A stretch of DNA of 64,000 bases, taken from assembly GCA_028284415.1 (NCBI GenBank), contig JANQRU010000004.1, positions 806,001-870,000 of the forward strand, given 5' to 3'. Under the pieces are notes generated by a model. It was not told the origin of the DNA. It saw only the letters and a program-made list of their open reading frames with translations, and did not search any database. Below are positions 34,325 through 43,233 of this stretch, piece by piece (position 1 is the stretch's first letter; each line of letters begins with the position of its first letter). This DNA comes from Pyrinomonadaceae bacterium. Lineage in GTDB: Bacteria; Acidobacteriota; Blastocatellia; Pyrinomonadales; Pyrinomonadaceae. Made by a program: the position numbers and the translations under genes.

Positions 34325-35275
34325 ATGAAAAAATGTCAAAAGTGTGGTTATGACAATACTGACGTGATGAATTTCTGTTTGGAATGCGGAGATTCTTTGA
34401 TAAATGAGCCACGTATGGTTGTTCCTTTAGAAACCGTAAATATGCAGACGGGCGAAAAACCTTCTGAGCAAGTTACGGAAGATTACGAAAAAGAAACGGT
34501 CGTTAATAATTTTGCTCTTCGAGGACAAAGTGTTCAGACAATTCAACAACCAAAGCCTCAAGGTAATAATTCAAAGCTTTTGTTAGCAATCGGCGGCGGT
34601 TTAGTAGCACTTATTCTTCTTGTATTTACAGGTGCAGCAGGAATTGCTTTTTTAGCGTGGCAATCCCAATCTGAAAAACCAAAATCTAAACCACTAGTTT
34701 CTATTCCTAAAAAATCTCCTGAAAGTTCTCCTGAAATCTATCCTGAAGAAACGCCAGAAGAGACTCCTAAGGAAGAACCCGAACCAGAAGAAAAACCTGA
34801 GGAAGAGCCTGAAGAAACTCCTCAACCAACTCCCATCACGAATCCAACTCCAGAAGACGACATAATAACTTTCCCGACACCGAAAGTCCCTACAAAACGT
34901 GCGACTTATCGCGTTAATGCGAAGTCTGGCTGGCAATTATCTAATATCAAAACTGTTCCGAGAGAAAATTTTCGTGTGCGAGTCAGCGGCAGGATTAATC
35001 TAGATGGAATTAAAAACAGAGTTTCGGCAAGAGGAGTTAGCGGACATAAGAACCGTAGAATTTTTAAGCAATTTAGAACAGGAGCATTGCTGATGAGAAC
35101 TCACTATCCAAATGGAAAACATTCCAATATTCAACCTGTCTCAGCTGGTCAATACTGGCAAAATTATCCTAATGAAACCGGCAAGATTGAGTTTTTGGTA
35201 AACGATAATGCCGCCGACTATAACAGCGGCAACTTCAAAATCAGGTTTGAAATGATCAATGTTCCCAGAAGGTAG
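34325..35275 (+). CDS. Zinc-ribbon membrane protein with LecA-like C-terminal domain
   Basis: The protein has 316 residues from MKKCQKCGY; a TTG three codons upstream (34316) is also possible. Four-Cys zinc ribbon C4, C7, C18, C21; one membrane helix (about 80-107: LLLAIGGGLVALILLVFTGAAGIAFLAW); a long Pro/Glu-rich spacer (EETPKEEPEPEEKPEEEPEE region); then a beta-sandwich of about 110 residues (RVNAKSGWQLSNIKTVPREN, IEFLVNDNAADYNSGNFKI). This resembles the PA-IL/LecA sugar-binding fold. The C-terminus is probably periplasmic. The sugar-binding role is inferred; the Pro/Glu spacer suggests it reaches through the envelope. Confidence 0.7.
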   Translation: MKKCQKCGYDNTDVMNFCLECGDSLINEPRMVVPLETVNMQTGEKPSEQVTEDYEKETVVNNFALRGQSVQTIQQPKPQGNNSKLLLAIGGGLVALILLVFTGAAGIAFLAWQSQSEKPKSKPLVSIPKKSPESSPEIYPEETPEETPKEEPEPEEKPEEEPEETPQPTPITNPTPEDDIITFPTPKVPTKRATYRVNAKSGWQLSNIKTVPRENFRVRVSGRINLDGIKNRVSARGVSGHKNRRIFKQFRTGALLMRTHYPNGKHSNIQPVSAGQYWQNYPNETGKIEFLVNDNAADYNSGNFKIRFEMINVPRR

Positions 35276-35281
35276 TGTGTC

Positions 35282-35602
35282 TTACTTGCTTTCTTTGCTT
35301 ACATTTACGCCGAGGATTTTCTTAAACCACCAACGAAGTCCAACAAGCAAAAACCGCCAATCTTTGAAAAATTCAGGTGGTTTTCCTTCAAAATAATGCC
35401 CTATGAATTGCAGAATCCAACCGATCACAAAAAGTGCAAGAGGAATAGTCCAAAAGCCCGAAACAAAAAGGCTTGTCGGCAATAGCAAGATCGAAACAGC
35501 AATCATCGGAATCCCAACCGCGTGTGTCATTTTGTTTATTGGATTCTGATGTGCCTGAGCGTATTCTTCAATCCAATCGTCCCAACTTCTTCCGCCCATC
35601 AT
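35282..35602 (-). CDS. Mpo1-like (DUF962) membrane protein
   Basis: This 106-aa protein has the pattern WIEEYAQAHQNPINKMTHAVGIPMIA, two membrane helices (residues 34-50 and 54-70) and FIGHYFEGKPPEFF. These include the conserved His/Asn residues of DUF962/Mpo1, an iron-dependent 2-hydroxy fatty acid dioxygenase in yeast. Bacterial members are short like this. The gene converges on the zinc-ribbon gene with 6 bp between stops. Confidence 0.85.
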   Translation of the reverse strand: MMGGRSWDDWIEEYAQAHQNPINKMTHAVGIPMIAVSILLLPTSLFVSGFWTIPLALFVIGWILQFIGHYFEGKPPEFFKDWRFLLVGLRWWFKKILGVNVSKESK

Positions 35603-35666
35603 AAGCTTTTTATTCTCCTTTTGCTGTTTGAAAGATTCTACAATACCTACAACTAAACTTTAAAGT

Positions 35667-36920
35667 TTATTCCAATGGAACACCTTGCTTGAAACGGTAT
35701 TTTACTGTTTTCACCGCCTCAAAGTCTTCAATTGGATTCTTTTCTAAAACGATAAAACTTGCTTCGTAGCCATCTTTTAATTTTGTAATTTTGCGTTTTG
35801 GAAAAATCGTCTGAGGTGTGTTTTCCGTCCACATTTTTAAGAGTTCGAGATTGCTGAAAATTCCCAAACCTTTCAAATAAAGTGCTTCTTTAAGCGAAGT
35901 TTTCATATAATCATCGCAACCGACTGTTATCTTTACGCCATTCTCTTTAAGCAACTTAAGATTAGCTTTTTGAACTTCCTGCGTTTTTTTGACTATCTCA
36001 GAATCTTTTTCAAACATACTTGCCAAACTATATGTCGGCGCCACAAAAATCCCCTTCTTCGCTGCTAACTTCGCGTCCTTTTCAGCAATTTTGTAAGGTG
36101 CAAAGCTCTTTCGCCACTTTGAAGCGTAATACGCCGGAAGATGATTTATCTCGTCAACACCTGCTTCGACGGCGACCTTGAAATCATGTGCAGTTTCAAC
36201 GTGAGTCGTAACACGCAAACCGTCGGCTTGAATTTTTTTAACTATCGTGGGAAAGATCTTCGGATCTAAACCTTTTGAAACAAACGGCTGCGTGCTGTTT
36301 TTTCGCTTCTCGTATTCTTCCGAATAAAGCAGATAAGTTTTGATAAAATCAGGATTTTCCTTTTTTATCATCGCCCATTTTTTCTCAAAATCCTCAGCAG
36401 TATTAATTACATAATAAGAATCATTTTCGAGTTGTTTCACATTAGTAATTCCTGCTCGATTTAAGCCACCTTCAATAACTCTCTTGTACAAAGGAATCGG
36501 ATGTCCGCCGCTAGAAGTCAATCCACCGTGGGCAAAAATTGCATCAATCGTTTTGGGCTTATTAATTTTGGGACGAACTTGTTTTGTAAAACGCAAAATA
36601 CTATTCGGGTTTTTGATGTAAAAAATTCCGTCTTTCAGATATTTTTCTACCACTCCGTCAAGCGTGAAAACATTATCTACACTATGATTATGTGCTTCGC
36701 CGAATGGCGGGAGGACAAACTGATTTTTCAGATCAACCGTTTCATTAATATTTTTAGGTTTCTTTTTAGAAAATGTTCCGTCAACAGAATAAAAAGTCAT
36801 TTTCTTAAACTTTTTCCCGTCAAACCAATTCCCATTTTTGAATTCATAATTTTTGGCAGAAATGCTCAATGAAAAAAGGACAAAAAGTGCTGTAAATAGA
36901 ATAAGTGCTTTTAATTTCAT
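35667..36920 (-). CDS. Secreted amidohydrolase-family protein
   Basis: This 417-aa protein has a signal peptide (KALILFTALFVLFSLSISAK). The amidohydrolase fold shows QFVLPPFGEAHNHSVDN (HxH metal site), TTHVETAHDFKVAVEAGVDEINHLPAY, VAPTYSLA, ITVGCDDYMKTSLKEALYL and a C-terminal composite domain (KLKDGYEASFIVLEKNPIEDF). The third-strand metal ligand is not obvious to me. Relatives include exported imidazolonepropionase-like enzymes. The substrate is unknown. It lies after folA on the same strand. Confidence 0.82.
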   Translation of the reverse strand: MKLKALILFTALFVLFSLSISAKNYEFKNGNWFDGKKFKKMTFYSVDGTFSKKKPKNINETVDLKNQFVLPPFGEAHNHSVDNVFTLDGVVEKYLKDGIFYIKNPNSILRFTKQVRPKINKPKTIDAIFAHGGLTSSGGHPIPLYKRVIEGGLNRAGITNVKQLENDSYYVINTAEDFEKKWAMIKKENPDFIKTYLLYSEEYEKRKNSTQPFVSKGLDPKIFPTIVKKIQADGLRVTTHVETAHDFKVAVEAGVDEINHLPAYYASKWRKSFAPYKIAEKDAKLAAKKGIFVAPTYSLASMFEKDSEIVKKTQEVQKANLKLLKENGVKITVGCDDYMKTSLKEALYLKGLGIFSNLELLKMWTENTPQTIFPKRKITKLKDGYEASFIVLEKNPIEDFEAVKTVKYRFKQGVPLE

Positions 36921-36988
36921 AATTTTTTGAGCTTGGAGTTTCTTTTTAGATGATACGAAAGTTCGGAAAAGTTTGTTTTCTCGAATTT

Positions 36989-37483
36989 TTAGGGATGAAA
37001 ATTTTGTACGTCTTTTACATAAGTTTTCACTTTTAGATCGTCTTCCAATTCGGTCATTTCTTCTAAATTAAAACCTTCCAAAAAGTCTTTCGACATAAAA
37101 GCATCGGCATCTTCAACTGTTTCGGGAATTTCCGTGACTATCCACTTATCAATATTTTCGGCAAATGTTTGATAAGTTTGCGAACCGCCGATGATGAACA
37201 AATCACAACCTAAATACTTATTAAGTGCAAGAACTTCCTGTTTGTCTCGCATCAAAATCACTCGTGGTTGATGTTCTAATTCGTGACTTCGGCTCATGAC
37301 AATGTTCAAACGCTTCGGCAGAGGTTTTCCGATCGAAGCCCAAGTGTTGTAACCCATCACAATTGCATGATTGAGTGTGGTTTTCTTAAAAAACTTCAAA
37401 TCCGCCGAATAATGCCACGGCAGTTTTCCATCTTTGCCAATGGCGTAATTTTTTGCGATTGCGACTATTCCGATAATTTCCAT
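36989..37483 (-). CDS. folA: Dihydrofolate reductase
   Basis: This 164-aa protein reduces dihydrofolate to tetrahydrofolate with NADPH. The fold motifs are GIVAIAKNYAIGKDGKLPWHYSADLKFFKKTT, VMGYNTWASIGKPLPKRLNIVMSR and LFIIGGSQTYQTFAENIDKWIVTEIPE. It is in the same direction as thyA, two genes upstream, a logical pair because thymidylate synthase makes dihydrofolate. Its ATG is 6 nt after the end of a 26-bp-arm inverted repeat and no Shine-Dalgarno is visible, so translation may be affected by RNA structure. Confidence 0.95.
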   Translation of the reverse strand: MEIIGIVAIAKNYAIGKDGKLPWHYSADLKFFKKTTLNHAIVMGYNTWASIGKPLPKRLNIVMSRSHELEHQPRVILMRDKQEVLALNKYLGCDLFIIGGSQTYQTFAENIDKWIVTEIPETVEDADAFMSKDFLEGFNLEEMTELEDDLKVKTYVKDVQNFHP

Positions 37484-37489
37484 AAATAG

Positions 37490-37568
37490 GGAACGCAGGC
37501 AGCCTTGCCTGCGAGTGTTTTTAAAATTTCTTATTCATTTTCCTCGCAGGCAAGGTTGCCTGCGTTCC
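37490..37568. repeat. 26-bp-arm inverted repeat (REP-like)
   Basis: Arms 37490-37515 and 37543-37568 are complementary at 25 of 26 positions, with one G-T pair, and are built around GCAGGC-GCCTGC. The spacer is 27 nt. The element fills the gap between the CDGSH gene stop (37572) and the folA start (37483) within an apparent operon. It looks like a mobile palindromic repeat; it may also act as an RNA hairpin. Confidence 0.85.
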
Positions 37569-37571
37569 AGA

Positions 37572-38015
37572 TTAACCGTCAAAATCAACCGATGTATGAG
37601 AACCATCACAGAATGGTTTATTGGCGGATGCACCACAGCGGCAAAGGGCGATTGATTTTCCTTTTGTCTCGCAAAGATTTCCTTCTTTATCGAGAAGTCT
37701 GACGCCTTCATTTTGTACGATGAAAGGTCCGCCTTTCATCGTTTCTATCTTTATCGAATTTTCATTTTTGGAAGTTTTAGGCTCTTTCAAACCTTCATCT
37801 TGCACTACGTAAGATAAAGCACCGCTTGGGCATTTATCAATCGTTTGCATTATCTGTTTTGACGCTGACTTTTCTATCTGAATCCAAGGTCTTTCCTTCG
37901 GTTTGAAAACGTCTGGCGAACCGTTTACACATTCACCGGAATGTATGCAAAGATCGGGTTTCCAGATAACTGTAATTTCGTCATTTGAATATTCTTTTAC
38001 TTTTCCCTCGCTCAT
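37572..38015 (-). CDS. Fer4_19 plus CDGSH iron-sulfur protein
   Basis: This 147-aa protein has two small iron-sulfur modules. The first (residues 10-75) is the divergent single 4Fe-4S type: WKPDLCIHSGECVNGSPDVF, then IDKCPSGAL. The second (about 105-145) is the CDGSH 2Fe-2S module: ALCRCGASANKPFCDGSH. The pairing in one chain is a known bacterial arrangement and suggests electron transfer or a redox-sensing role. It lies between DUF2071 and folA in the thyA-folA cluster, 3 bp from the first. Confidence 0.92.
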   Translation of the reverse strand: MSEGKVKEYSNDEITVIWKPDLCIHSGECVNGSPDVFKPKERPWIQIEKSASKQIMQTIDKCPSGALSYVVQDEGLKEPKTSKNENSIKIETMKGGPFIVQNEGVRLLDKEGNLCETKGKSIALCRCGASANKPFCDGSHTSVDFDG

Positions 38016-38018
38016 AAT

Positions 38019-38726
38019 TTAATCAATCTCCAATTTTGCCCCTTTATACACAGAAATGTCCGAACCTTTTGCCATAAAAATTGAGAAAGGTTTCGCGTCG
38101 TTCATAAAGGCGAATTGTTCGCCGTAGAGTTTGCCGAAATCTGCTTTTATTTCAAAATCATTGACCGCAAAAAGTTCCCACGGTGGATGTTCAACCTTGT
38201 ATTCGTCGGTGCGATTTTCACCGCGTTTTGTGTACCCCCAATAATGTTCGATGATAAATTCGCCGTGTGAATCTTTATCGGGAACGCCCGTATTTTCACC
38301 GATATTTACTTCAATATGATAACGCTCGTTGTCTTTCCACCAAGCGTAAACGAGTTCATTTTCATCCTTTGAATGGCTCATTTCCCATTTCTCGTAAGGC
38401 TCTCCGTAGAACATACGTGCAATTTTTGCGATCGCATATTTCGGGACAATCTCTTTAACAAATGTAACGCCACGACGTGTTTCATCTTCCATTTCACGTT
38501 TTACATAAAACCTTAAATTAACTTCCTCAAAATTTATATGAAACGGAATCAAAAATTCCATTACACGTGTATCCAGAAACATAAACGCAACGAGGCTTGC
38601 AAAACATTTGCCGTCGTGAAAATCGAGTTCTACACCATTCGGAACAAACTCTTCCAAAACCTCCGGCGGAACTTCATAATTCGCCATCACAAGGTCTTGC
38701 CATTTTGCTGTCAGGAATTTTTTCAT
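38019..38726 (-). CDS. DUF2071 (YqjF-like) protein
   Basis: This 235-aa protein has the DUF2071 markers TAKWQDLVMANYEVPPEVLEEFVPNGVELD, ASLVAFMFLDTRV, FEEVNLRFYVKRE and, later, EYKVEHPPWELFAV. The family is widespread in bacteria and has an acetoacetate-decarboxylase-like fold; its function is not established. It overlaps nothing and leaves 3 bp to the CDGSH gene, so it is in one operon with it. Confidence 0.88.
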   Translation of the reverse strand: MKKFLTAKWQDLVMANYEVPPEVLEEFVPNGVELDFHDGKCFASLVAFMFLDTRVMEFLIPFHINFEEVNLRFYVKREMEDETRRGVTFVKEIVPKYAIAKIARMFYGEPYEKWEMSHSKDENELVYAWWKDNERYHIEVNIGENTGVPDKDSHGEFIIEHYWGYTKRGENRTDEYKVEHPPWELFAVNDFEIKADFGKLYGEQFAFMNDAKPFSIFMAKGSDISVYKGAKLEID

Positions 38727-38811
38727 AATTTAGTTTTCTTAACTCGAGAATCTCTAGAATCGCAGGGTTTTTATTTTTAACAATTTACTTAAATTCTCTA
38801 TGTTAAATTTT

Positions 38812-39657
38812 TTAGACCGCGACTGGAGCAGCTATTTTTTTATGTGGTTTATAACCTGTAAGTTCTAAATTGTCGTATGTGAAATTGAGCAATCCTTCTA
38901 ATCCTTTGTAATCTCCGGCATCTACTATTTTGAGAGTTGGTAAATCTTTGACCCAACGCTCTAGAAGTGTGTTTACTTGTTCGAGGTGGTTTGTATAGAT
39001 ATGTAAATCACCGAAAGTATGTATGAACTCACCGACTTCTAAATCACAAACATGAGCAATCAAATGAGTTAGAAGGGCATAAGACGAAATGTTGAATGGA
39101 ACACCTAAAAAAGCATCGGCACTTCTTTGATATAGCTGGCAATGCAGAGTTTTCTCGTTTTCGACCTTAAAATGAAACAAAGTATGACACGGTGGAAGAT
39201 CAACTTGCGTGGCTGTTTCGGGATTCCAACCGGAAACAATCAAGCGACGTGAATTCGGGTTTGTTTCGATTTGTTCTATCAAATCTTTTATTTGGTCAAC
39301 ACCATTCATTTCAGGATAATCGCCTCCAAAGGAACGCCATAAATAACCATAAACCGGTCCAAGATCGCCCGGCTCTCTACCAAAACGCGAAGTGTGTTCT
39401 TCATCCGCCCACTCTTGCCAAATATCAACGCCTCTTGCTTGTAAGTTCGCTTCATTTGTATCGCCCGAAAGAAACCAAAAAAGTTCTTCCGCAACCCATC
39501 GAAACGGAACTCTTTTCGTTGTCACAATTGGAAAACCTTCCCGCAGATCAAAACGTGTCTGATAGCCAAAAGTTGAAATTGTTCCAACGCCCGTACGGTC
39601 TTCGTGTTCTGTACCGTTATCTAAAATATGCCTTAAAAGTTCTTGATATTGTTTCAT
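38812..39657 (-). CDS. thyA: Thymidylate synthase
   Basis: This 281-aa protein methylates dUMP to dTMP with methylenetetrahydrofolate. It has the folate/dUMP loop [66 protein letters not shown] with nucleophile Cys157, [22 protein letters not shown] and the terminal IAAPVAV. It is probably the first gene of a cluster reading thyA, DUF2071, CDGSH, folA. It is divergent from the NAD(P)-binding protein at 39735. Confidence 0.97.
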   Translation of the reverse strand: MKQYQELLRHILDNGTEHEDRTGVGTISTFGYQTRFDLREGFPIVTTKRVPFRWVAEELFWFLSGDTNEANLQARGVDIWQEWADEEHTSRFGREPGDLGPVYGYLWRSFGGDYPEMNGVDQIKDLIEQIETNPNSRRLIVSGWNPETATQVDLPPCHTLFHFKVENEKTLHCQLYQRSADAFLGVPFNISSYALLTHLIAHVCDLEVGEFIHTFGDLHIYTNHLEQVNTLLERWVKDLPTLKIVDAGDYKGLEGLLNFTYDNLELTGYKPHKKIAAPVAV

Positions 39658-39734
39658 CTGTCTATTCGGATTGGTTTGTAGAATTTATCTCATAAAGTTA
39701 CCATATCATTTACGATTTTGCAGGTTCGGATTCA

Positions 39735-40442
39735 ATGAGTAAAGAAGAAAAAGTCTTAGTAATCGGTGCAACACAGGGAACGGGTTTTGAGGTTGTACAA
39801 ATGCTTCTGAAAGATAATTATGATGTTCGAATTTTTGCACGCAATGAAGAAAAAGCAAGGGGAAAATTTGGTGAAAGGGTTGAAATAATTATCGGCGATT
39901 TGCAAAACGGTGAAAACTTATCGGAAGCGACTAAGAATTGCGACCATATAATTTTTACGGCAGGCGTTACGAAAAGACCCTGCGGTGAAGATTTGATTAT
40001 TCAAACCGAATTTGAAGGAATGAAAAAGACTTTGCAATCCGCAAAAGAAAATGATTTTAACGGCAAGTTTTTATTTATCAGTTCAATCGGTGTTAAAAAA
40101 TCAAACTGGGCGAGCAAACTTTTGAATTTTATCAAGGGAAACGCTCTAAAGTGGCGACTTGCGATGGAAGATGAAATTCGCAAAAGTGGTTTTGTTTACA
40201 CAATTGTTCGTGCGGGATATTTGATGAATGGTGGAGGCGGAAAAAAGCCGATAGAACTTAGCCAAACTGAATATCCGCTTTATCTAAAATATCGAATTGC
40301 TAGAAAAGATGTTGCAAGAATTTTTGTTGAAGCATTAAAAAATATCGAAGCAAACAACAAAACTTTCGATGCAGTTTGGGCAAAAGAGCAAGACAATTTA
40401 AGTTTAAAAGAGAAATTTGCATCGCTTGAGAAGGATTCTTAA
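39735..40442 (+). CDS. NAD(P)-binding protein (atypical SDR, NmrA/SDR_a5-like)
   Basis: This 235-aa protein opens with VLVIGATQGTGFEVVQMLL (Rossmann loop) and continues with IIGDLQNGENL, HIIFTAGVT, FLFISSIGV and YTIVRAGYLMNGG. This is the atypical SDR pattern without a clear YxxxK site. The role may be redox sensing or assembly; the substrate is unknown. It is the first of three genes in one direction (39735-41588). Confidence 0.85.
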   Translation: MSKEEKVLVIGATQGTGFEVVQMLLKDNYDVRIFARNEEKARGKFGERVEIIIGDLQNGENLSEATKNCDHIIFTAGVTKRPCGEDLIIQTEFEGMKKTLQSAKENDFNGKFLFISSIGVKKSNWASKLLNFIKGNALKWRLAMEDEIRKSGFVYTIVRAGYLMNGGGGKKPIELSQTEYPLYLKYRIARKDVARIFVEALKNIEANNKTFDAVWAKEQDNLSLKEKFASLEKDS

Positions 40443-40447
40443 AAATT

Positions 40448-40909
40448 ATGTCTGGAAAATTAGAAGTTAGTTTTAACTCACCGCAATGCGGCTGGATGTC
40501 TATCGGTTTTGAAGATGGCGAAAATGAATTTCATACGACAACGGCACATGCACCGCACGAAAATGCTCTGTCGGAACTGCTTGAAACTTTGGTTAGTTTG
40601 CTCGAAAATGAAAATCTTTCGCACACGTTGAAATGGAATCGGAACCCGGAAGAGTTTGATTTTGTCTTTGGAAAAAACGGCGACGAAACAACAATTGAAA
40701 TAATCGAATATCCGACCGAAGAACGAGATTCAAGCAATAGCGAAAAAGTTTTTTCGCACAAAGGAGATGCCAGACAAATTGCCAGAGCCTTTCATGAAAC
40801 TTTTAAACAACTTTACGAAGAGCGAGACATTGATGAATTTGAAGATAATTGGCATCAACCATTTCCTTTTGAAGAATACGAGAAATTTAAATCTGTTTTG
40901 AATTCATAA
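40448..40909 (+). CDS. Hypothetical acidic protein
   Basis: This 153-aa cytosolic protein is strongly acidic, with no signal or membrane helix. The beginning, MSGKLEVSFNSPQCGWMSIGFEDGENEF, is followed by a helical stretch (HENALSELLETLVSLLENE). The C-terminus is rich in aromatic and acidic residues (YEERDIDEFEDNWHQPFPFEEY). The general pattern recalls small bacterial immunity-like or unknown proteins, but no family was recognised. It is 5 bp after the preceding gene. Confidence 0.6.
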   Translation: MSGKLEVSFNSPQCGWMSIGFEDGENEFHTTTAHAPHENALSELLETLVSLLENENLSHTLKWNRNPEEFDFVFGKNGDETTIEIIEYPTEERDSSNSEKVFSHKGDARQIARAFHETFKQLYEERDIDEFEDNWHQPFPFEEYEKFKSVLNS

Positions 40910-40922
40910 CGAATTTTTTGTT

Positions 40923-41588
40923 ATGAAAAAATTTTCAAAACGCATTTCAATTGCTTTGCTTGTTTTGTTTACTACATTAGTAGTTTGGATTGCGTTTGAT
41001 TTATATAAACCTCTCAAAGTTGATATTAGAAAATTTGATGCGGATGAAGTTGCAAAGCTCGATACAGCAATGTGGCGTTCGTATTATAGCCGCGAGCGTC
41101 TGCAAATGTTTTCCGAACTCAACGAACTTCTTGCCACACAATACAAATTTCCATTTTGGCGAAGACAATTAGTTGCTTATTATGCCGCTCGTGCGGCTTT
41201 TGTTTTCAAAGATGGAAAATCTCGCCAAGATTATGAAAAAGTCTTACCACACCTCGAAAAATTCTACGGTGAAATCCGCGACATAAGCACAACAGATTTT
41301 TACGTTAAAAAAACTGCCCAACTTGAACTTGAATGGTGGATAATCCATCGTGAACGCAAAAAATACGAAGAAGGTGTCTTGGCTAAAGCTCTCGCCGAAA
41401 CTGCCGCCGAAGTTTATAAAATGCCAGTTGAAAATTTTATGGAACACGGGAAACTCCGTGCGGATGCGATGAAAATCCGTGACACAAAAGCCGAAGCAGG
41501 CGGAGTTACGGAAGAAGATTGGAAAAAAATTGATGAGCTACTTCACAAATCCTGGCGTTCATTGCACAATGCTGTAAATCAAGAATAA
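40923..41588 (+). CDS. Hypothetical membrane-anchored protein
   Basis: This 221-aa protein has one N-terminal helix (residues 8-28: ISIALLVLFTTLVVWIAFDLY) and a helical extracytoplasmic domain (MWRSYYSRERLQMFSELNELLATQYKFPFWRRQLVAYYAARAAFVF). It is probably translated with the two genes before it (gap 13 bp). No recognised family; helical proteins of this kind occur as unnamed conserved proteins. It ends before an intergenic inverted repeat. Confidence 0.6.
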   Translation: MKKFSKRISIALLVLFTTLVVWIAFDLYKPLKVDIRKFDADEVAKLDTAMWRSYYSRERLQMFSELNELLATQYKFPFWRRQLVAYYAARAAFVFKDGKSRQDYEKVLPHLEKFYGEIRDISTTDFYVKKTAQLELEWWIIHRERKKYEEGVLAKALAETAAEVYKMPVENFMEHGKLRADAMKIRDTKAEAGGVTEEDWKKIDELLHKSWRSLHNAVNQE

Positions 41589-41640
41589 ATTTTTCTAAGA
41601 AATTATTTGGGAATTTAACAAGTAAAAATAAAACAAATAC

Positions 41641-41740
41641 AAATAGAATACGGATTGCACGGATTATGCGAATTCTCAAAGATTTTTTCTAAAACTAATC
41701 TGTGAGAATTCATGCAATCTGCGTAATCCGTGTTCTATTT
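41641..41740. repeat. Imperfect inverted repeat, 43-nt arms
   Basis: Arms 41641-41683 and 41698-41740 match at about 34 of 43 positions when one is inverted; most differences are transitions. Both arms carry ACGGATT and GAATTCTCA. The words resemble those in the inner repeat at 11123-11228 (ACACGGAT), so the two may be members of one family. It fills the gap between two same-strand genes. Confidence 0.7.
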
Positions 41741-41792
41741 CTAGAAACAGTCCAAAATTCAAAAATTTTCAAACTGATTTAAGATTTAATGA

Positions 41793-42794
41793 ATGAAAGA
41801 AAAACTTCTCAATTTGCTTGCTTGTCCAACCTGTGGCGGAGATATTTTGCTCACGCACGCTACCGAATACGATGACAAAGAAATAATCGAAGCAATACTT
41901 AACTGCAAAAAATGCGAACGTGAGTATAAAGTCGAGCGAGGTGTTCCGCGTTTTGCCGAATTAGACAAAATCGAACAAGAAAAGGCAGAAACAGCAGAAA
42001 ACTTCGGTTGGCAATGGAATAAATTTACTCAAAAGGACGAAAAATATATTGAACAATTCTTGGGATGGCTACAACCTGTAAGACAGGATTTCTTTAAGGA
42101 CAAAATAATTCTCGAAGGTGGTTGTGGAAAAGGTCGTCATACCTTACTCGCACACGATTGGGGAGCAAAAGAAATTGTCGGAATTGATTTGAGTTCGGCA
42201 GTAGAATCAGCTTTTCAAGCAACAAAACACTTAGAAAACGCTCACATTGTTCAAGCCGATGTTTTCAAACTTCCATTCAAGAAAGATGCATTTGATTATG
42301 CATTCAGCGTCGGCGTTTTGCATCACACGCCCGATCCAAAAGAAGCTTTCAAATCACTCGCTTCCAAAGTCAAAAAAGGCGGGCACATCTCGGCTTGGGT
42401 TTATGGTGAAGAAAACAACGATTGGATAATAAATTACGTAAATCCCGTTCGGACAAGTTTTACCTCAAAAATGAAACAACCAACGCTTTATCAACTTTCA
42501 AAACTCCCGACTCTCGGCGTTTTTCTCGCATCAAAATTGATTTATAAACCGCTCAACAAAACTGCAAAACCTGTAGCCAGCAAACTTTTTTATAACGATT
42601 ACCTTAACCACCTCGCCACGTTCGGCTGGCGTGAACAACACAACATAGTCTTCGATCACCTCGTTGCTCCAACAGCTTTTTACATCTCCAAAGAAGATTT
42701 CCAAAAATGGTGGCAAGAAATCGGTGCAAGCGATGTTAAAATAACTTGGCACAACCAAAATAGTTGGTGTGGATTTGGAGAAGTCAATGAATAG
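41793..42794 (+). CDS. Methyltransferase with Trm112-like zinc-ribbon N-terminus
   Basis: This 333-aa protein has an N-terminal Trm112-like zinc ribbon (residues 8-52: LLACPTCGGDILL, then LNCKKCEREYKVERGVPRF). The SAM methyltransferase domain (about 100-215) shows ILEGGCGKGRHTLLA, VGIDLSSAVE, VQADVFKLPFKKDAFDYAFSVGVLHHTPDP and the C-terminal region. Such proteins modify small molecules, often glycan- or lipid-linked; the substrate is unknown. It overlaps the start of the next gene by 8 bp. Confidence 0.88.
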   Translation: MKEKLLNLLACPTCGGDILLTHATEYDDKEIIEAILNCKKCEREYKVERGVPRFAELDKIEQEKAETAENFGWQWNKFTQKDEKYIEQFLGWLQPVRQDFFKDKIILEGGCGKGRHTLLAHDWGAKEIVGIDLSSAVESAFQATKHLENAHIVQADVFKLPFKKDAFDYAFSVGVLHHTPDPKEAFKSLASKVKKGGHISAWVYGEENNDWIINYVNPVRTSFTSKMKQPTLYQLSKLPTLGVFLASKLIYKPLNKTAKPVASKLFYNDYLNHLATFGWREQHNIVFDHLVAPTAFYISKEDFQKWWQEIGASDVKITWHNQNSWCGFGEVNE

Positions 42795-43200
42795 CGAATT
42801 GAACGTAGAAATTTCAGACAAAGAACAAAAGTTTGAAACTTCCGAATTTTTTAGGGATTACTTTGTCAAAGCTTTTCTTTTAACAGTCTTATCATTGATA
42901 ACTTTAATAACTGCTTATTTTAATTGGTTGCCTGGCATAATTCTTTTTATCGTTTTATTAGTAACTTTAATCATCCCAACATTTCTTTTGAATGGTTTGT
43001 TTGTTTTCATCACAGTATTCGGATTCGGAATAATTGTTAAAGTATTCAAAAGCAGAAATCAAAAATTTTCTTTGCTGACATTAGAAGAATATAAAGACAG
43101 TATAGCTATCGGACTTATAAGTGGGATTTACTGTTTTTATCTACTGTTAACTTCTTCATTAATTTTGTACTTATTTATGTCTGATATTTATAGTTATTGA
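42787..43200 (+). CDS. Hypothetical membrane protein
   Basis: The protein has 137 residues from MNSELNVEISD, overlapping the preceding stop by 8 bp; an ATG at 42769 would lengthen the overlap. Three to four hydrophobic stretches are visible: AFLLTVLSLITLITAYFNWLPGIILFIVLLVTLIIPTFLLNGLFVFITVFGFGIIV and GLISGIYCFYLLLTSSLILYLFM. No family was recognised. Overlap with the methyltransferase gene suggests coupled translation. Confidence 0.55.
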   Translation: MNSELNVEISDKEQKFETSEFFRDYFVKAFLLTVLSLITLITAYFNWLPGIILFIVLLVTLIIPTFLLNGLFVFITVFGFGIIVKVFKSRNQKFSLLTLEEYKDSIAIGLISGIYCFYLLLTSSLILYLFMSDIYSY

Positions 43201-43233
43201 AATTTATCAAGTTGTATTATTAGATTAAAGTTT

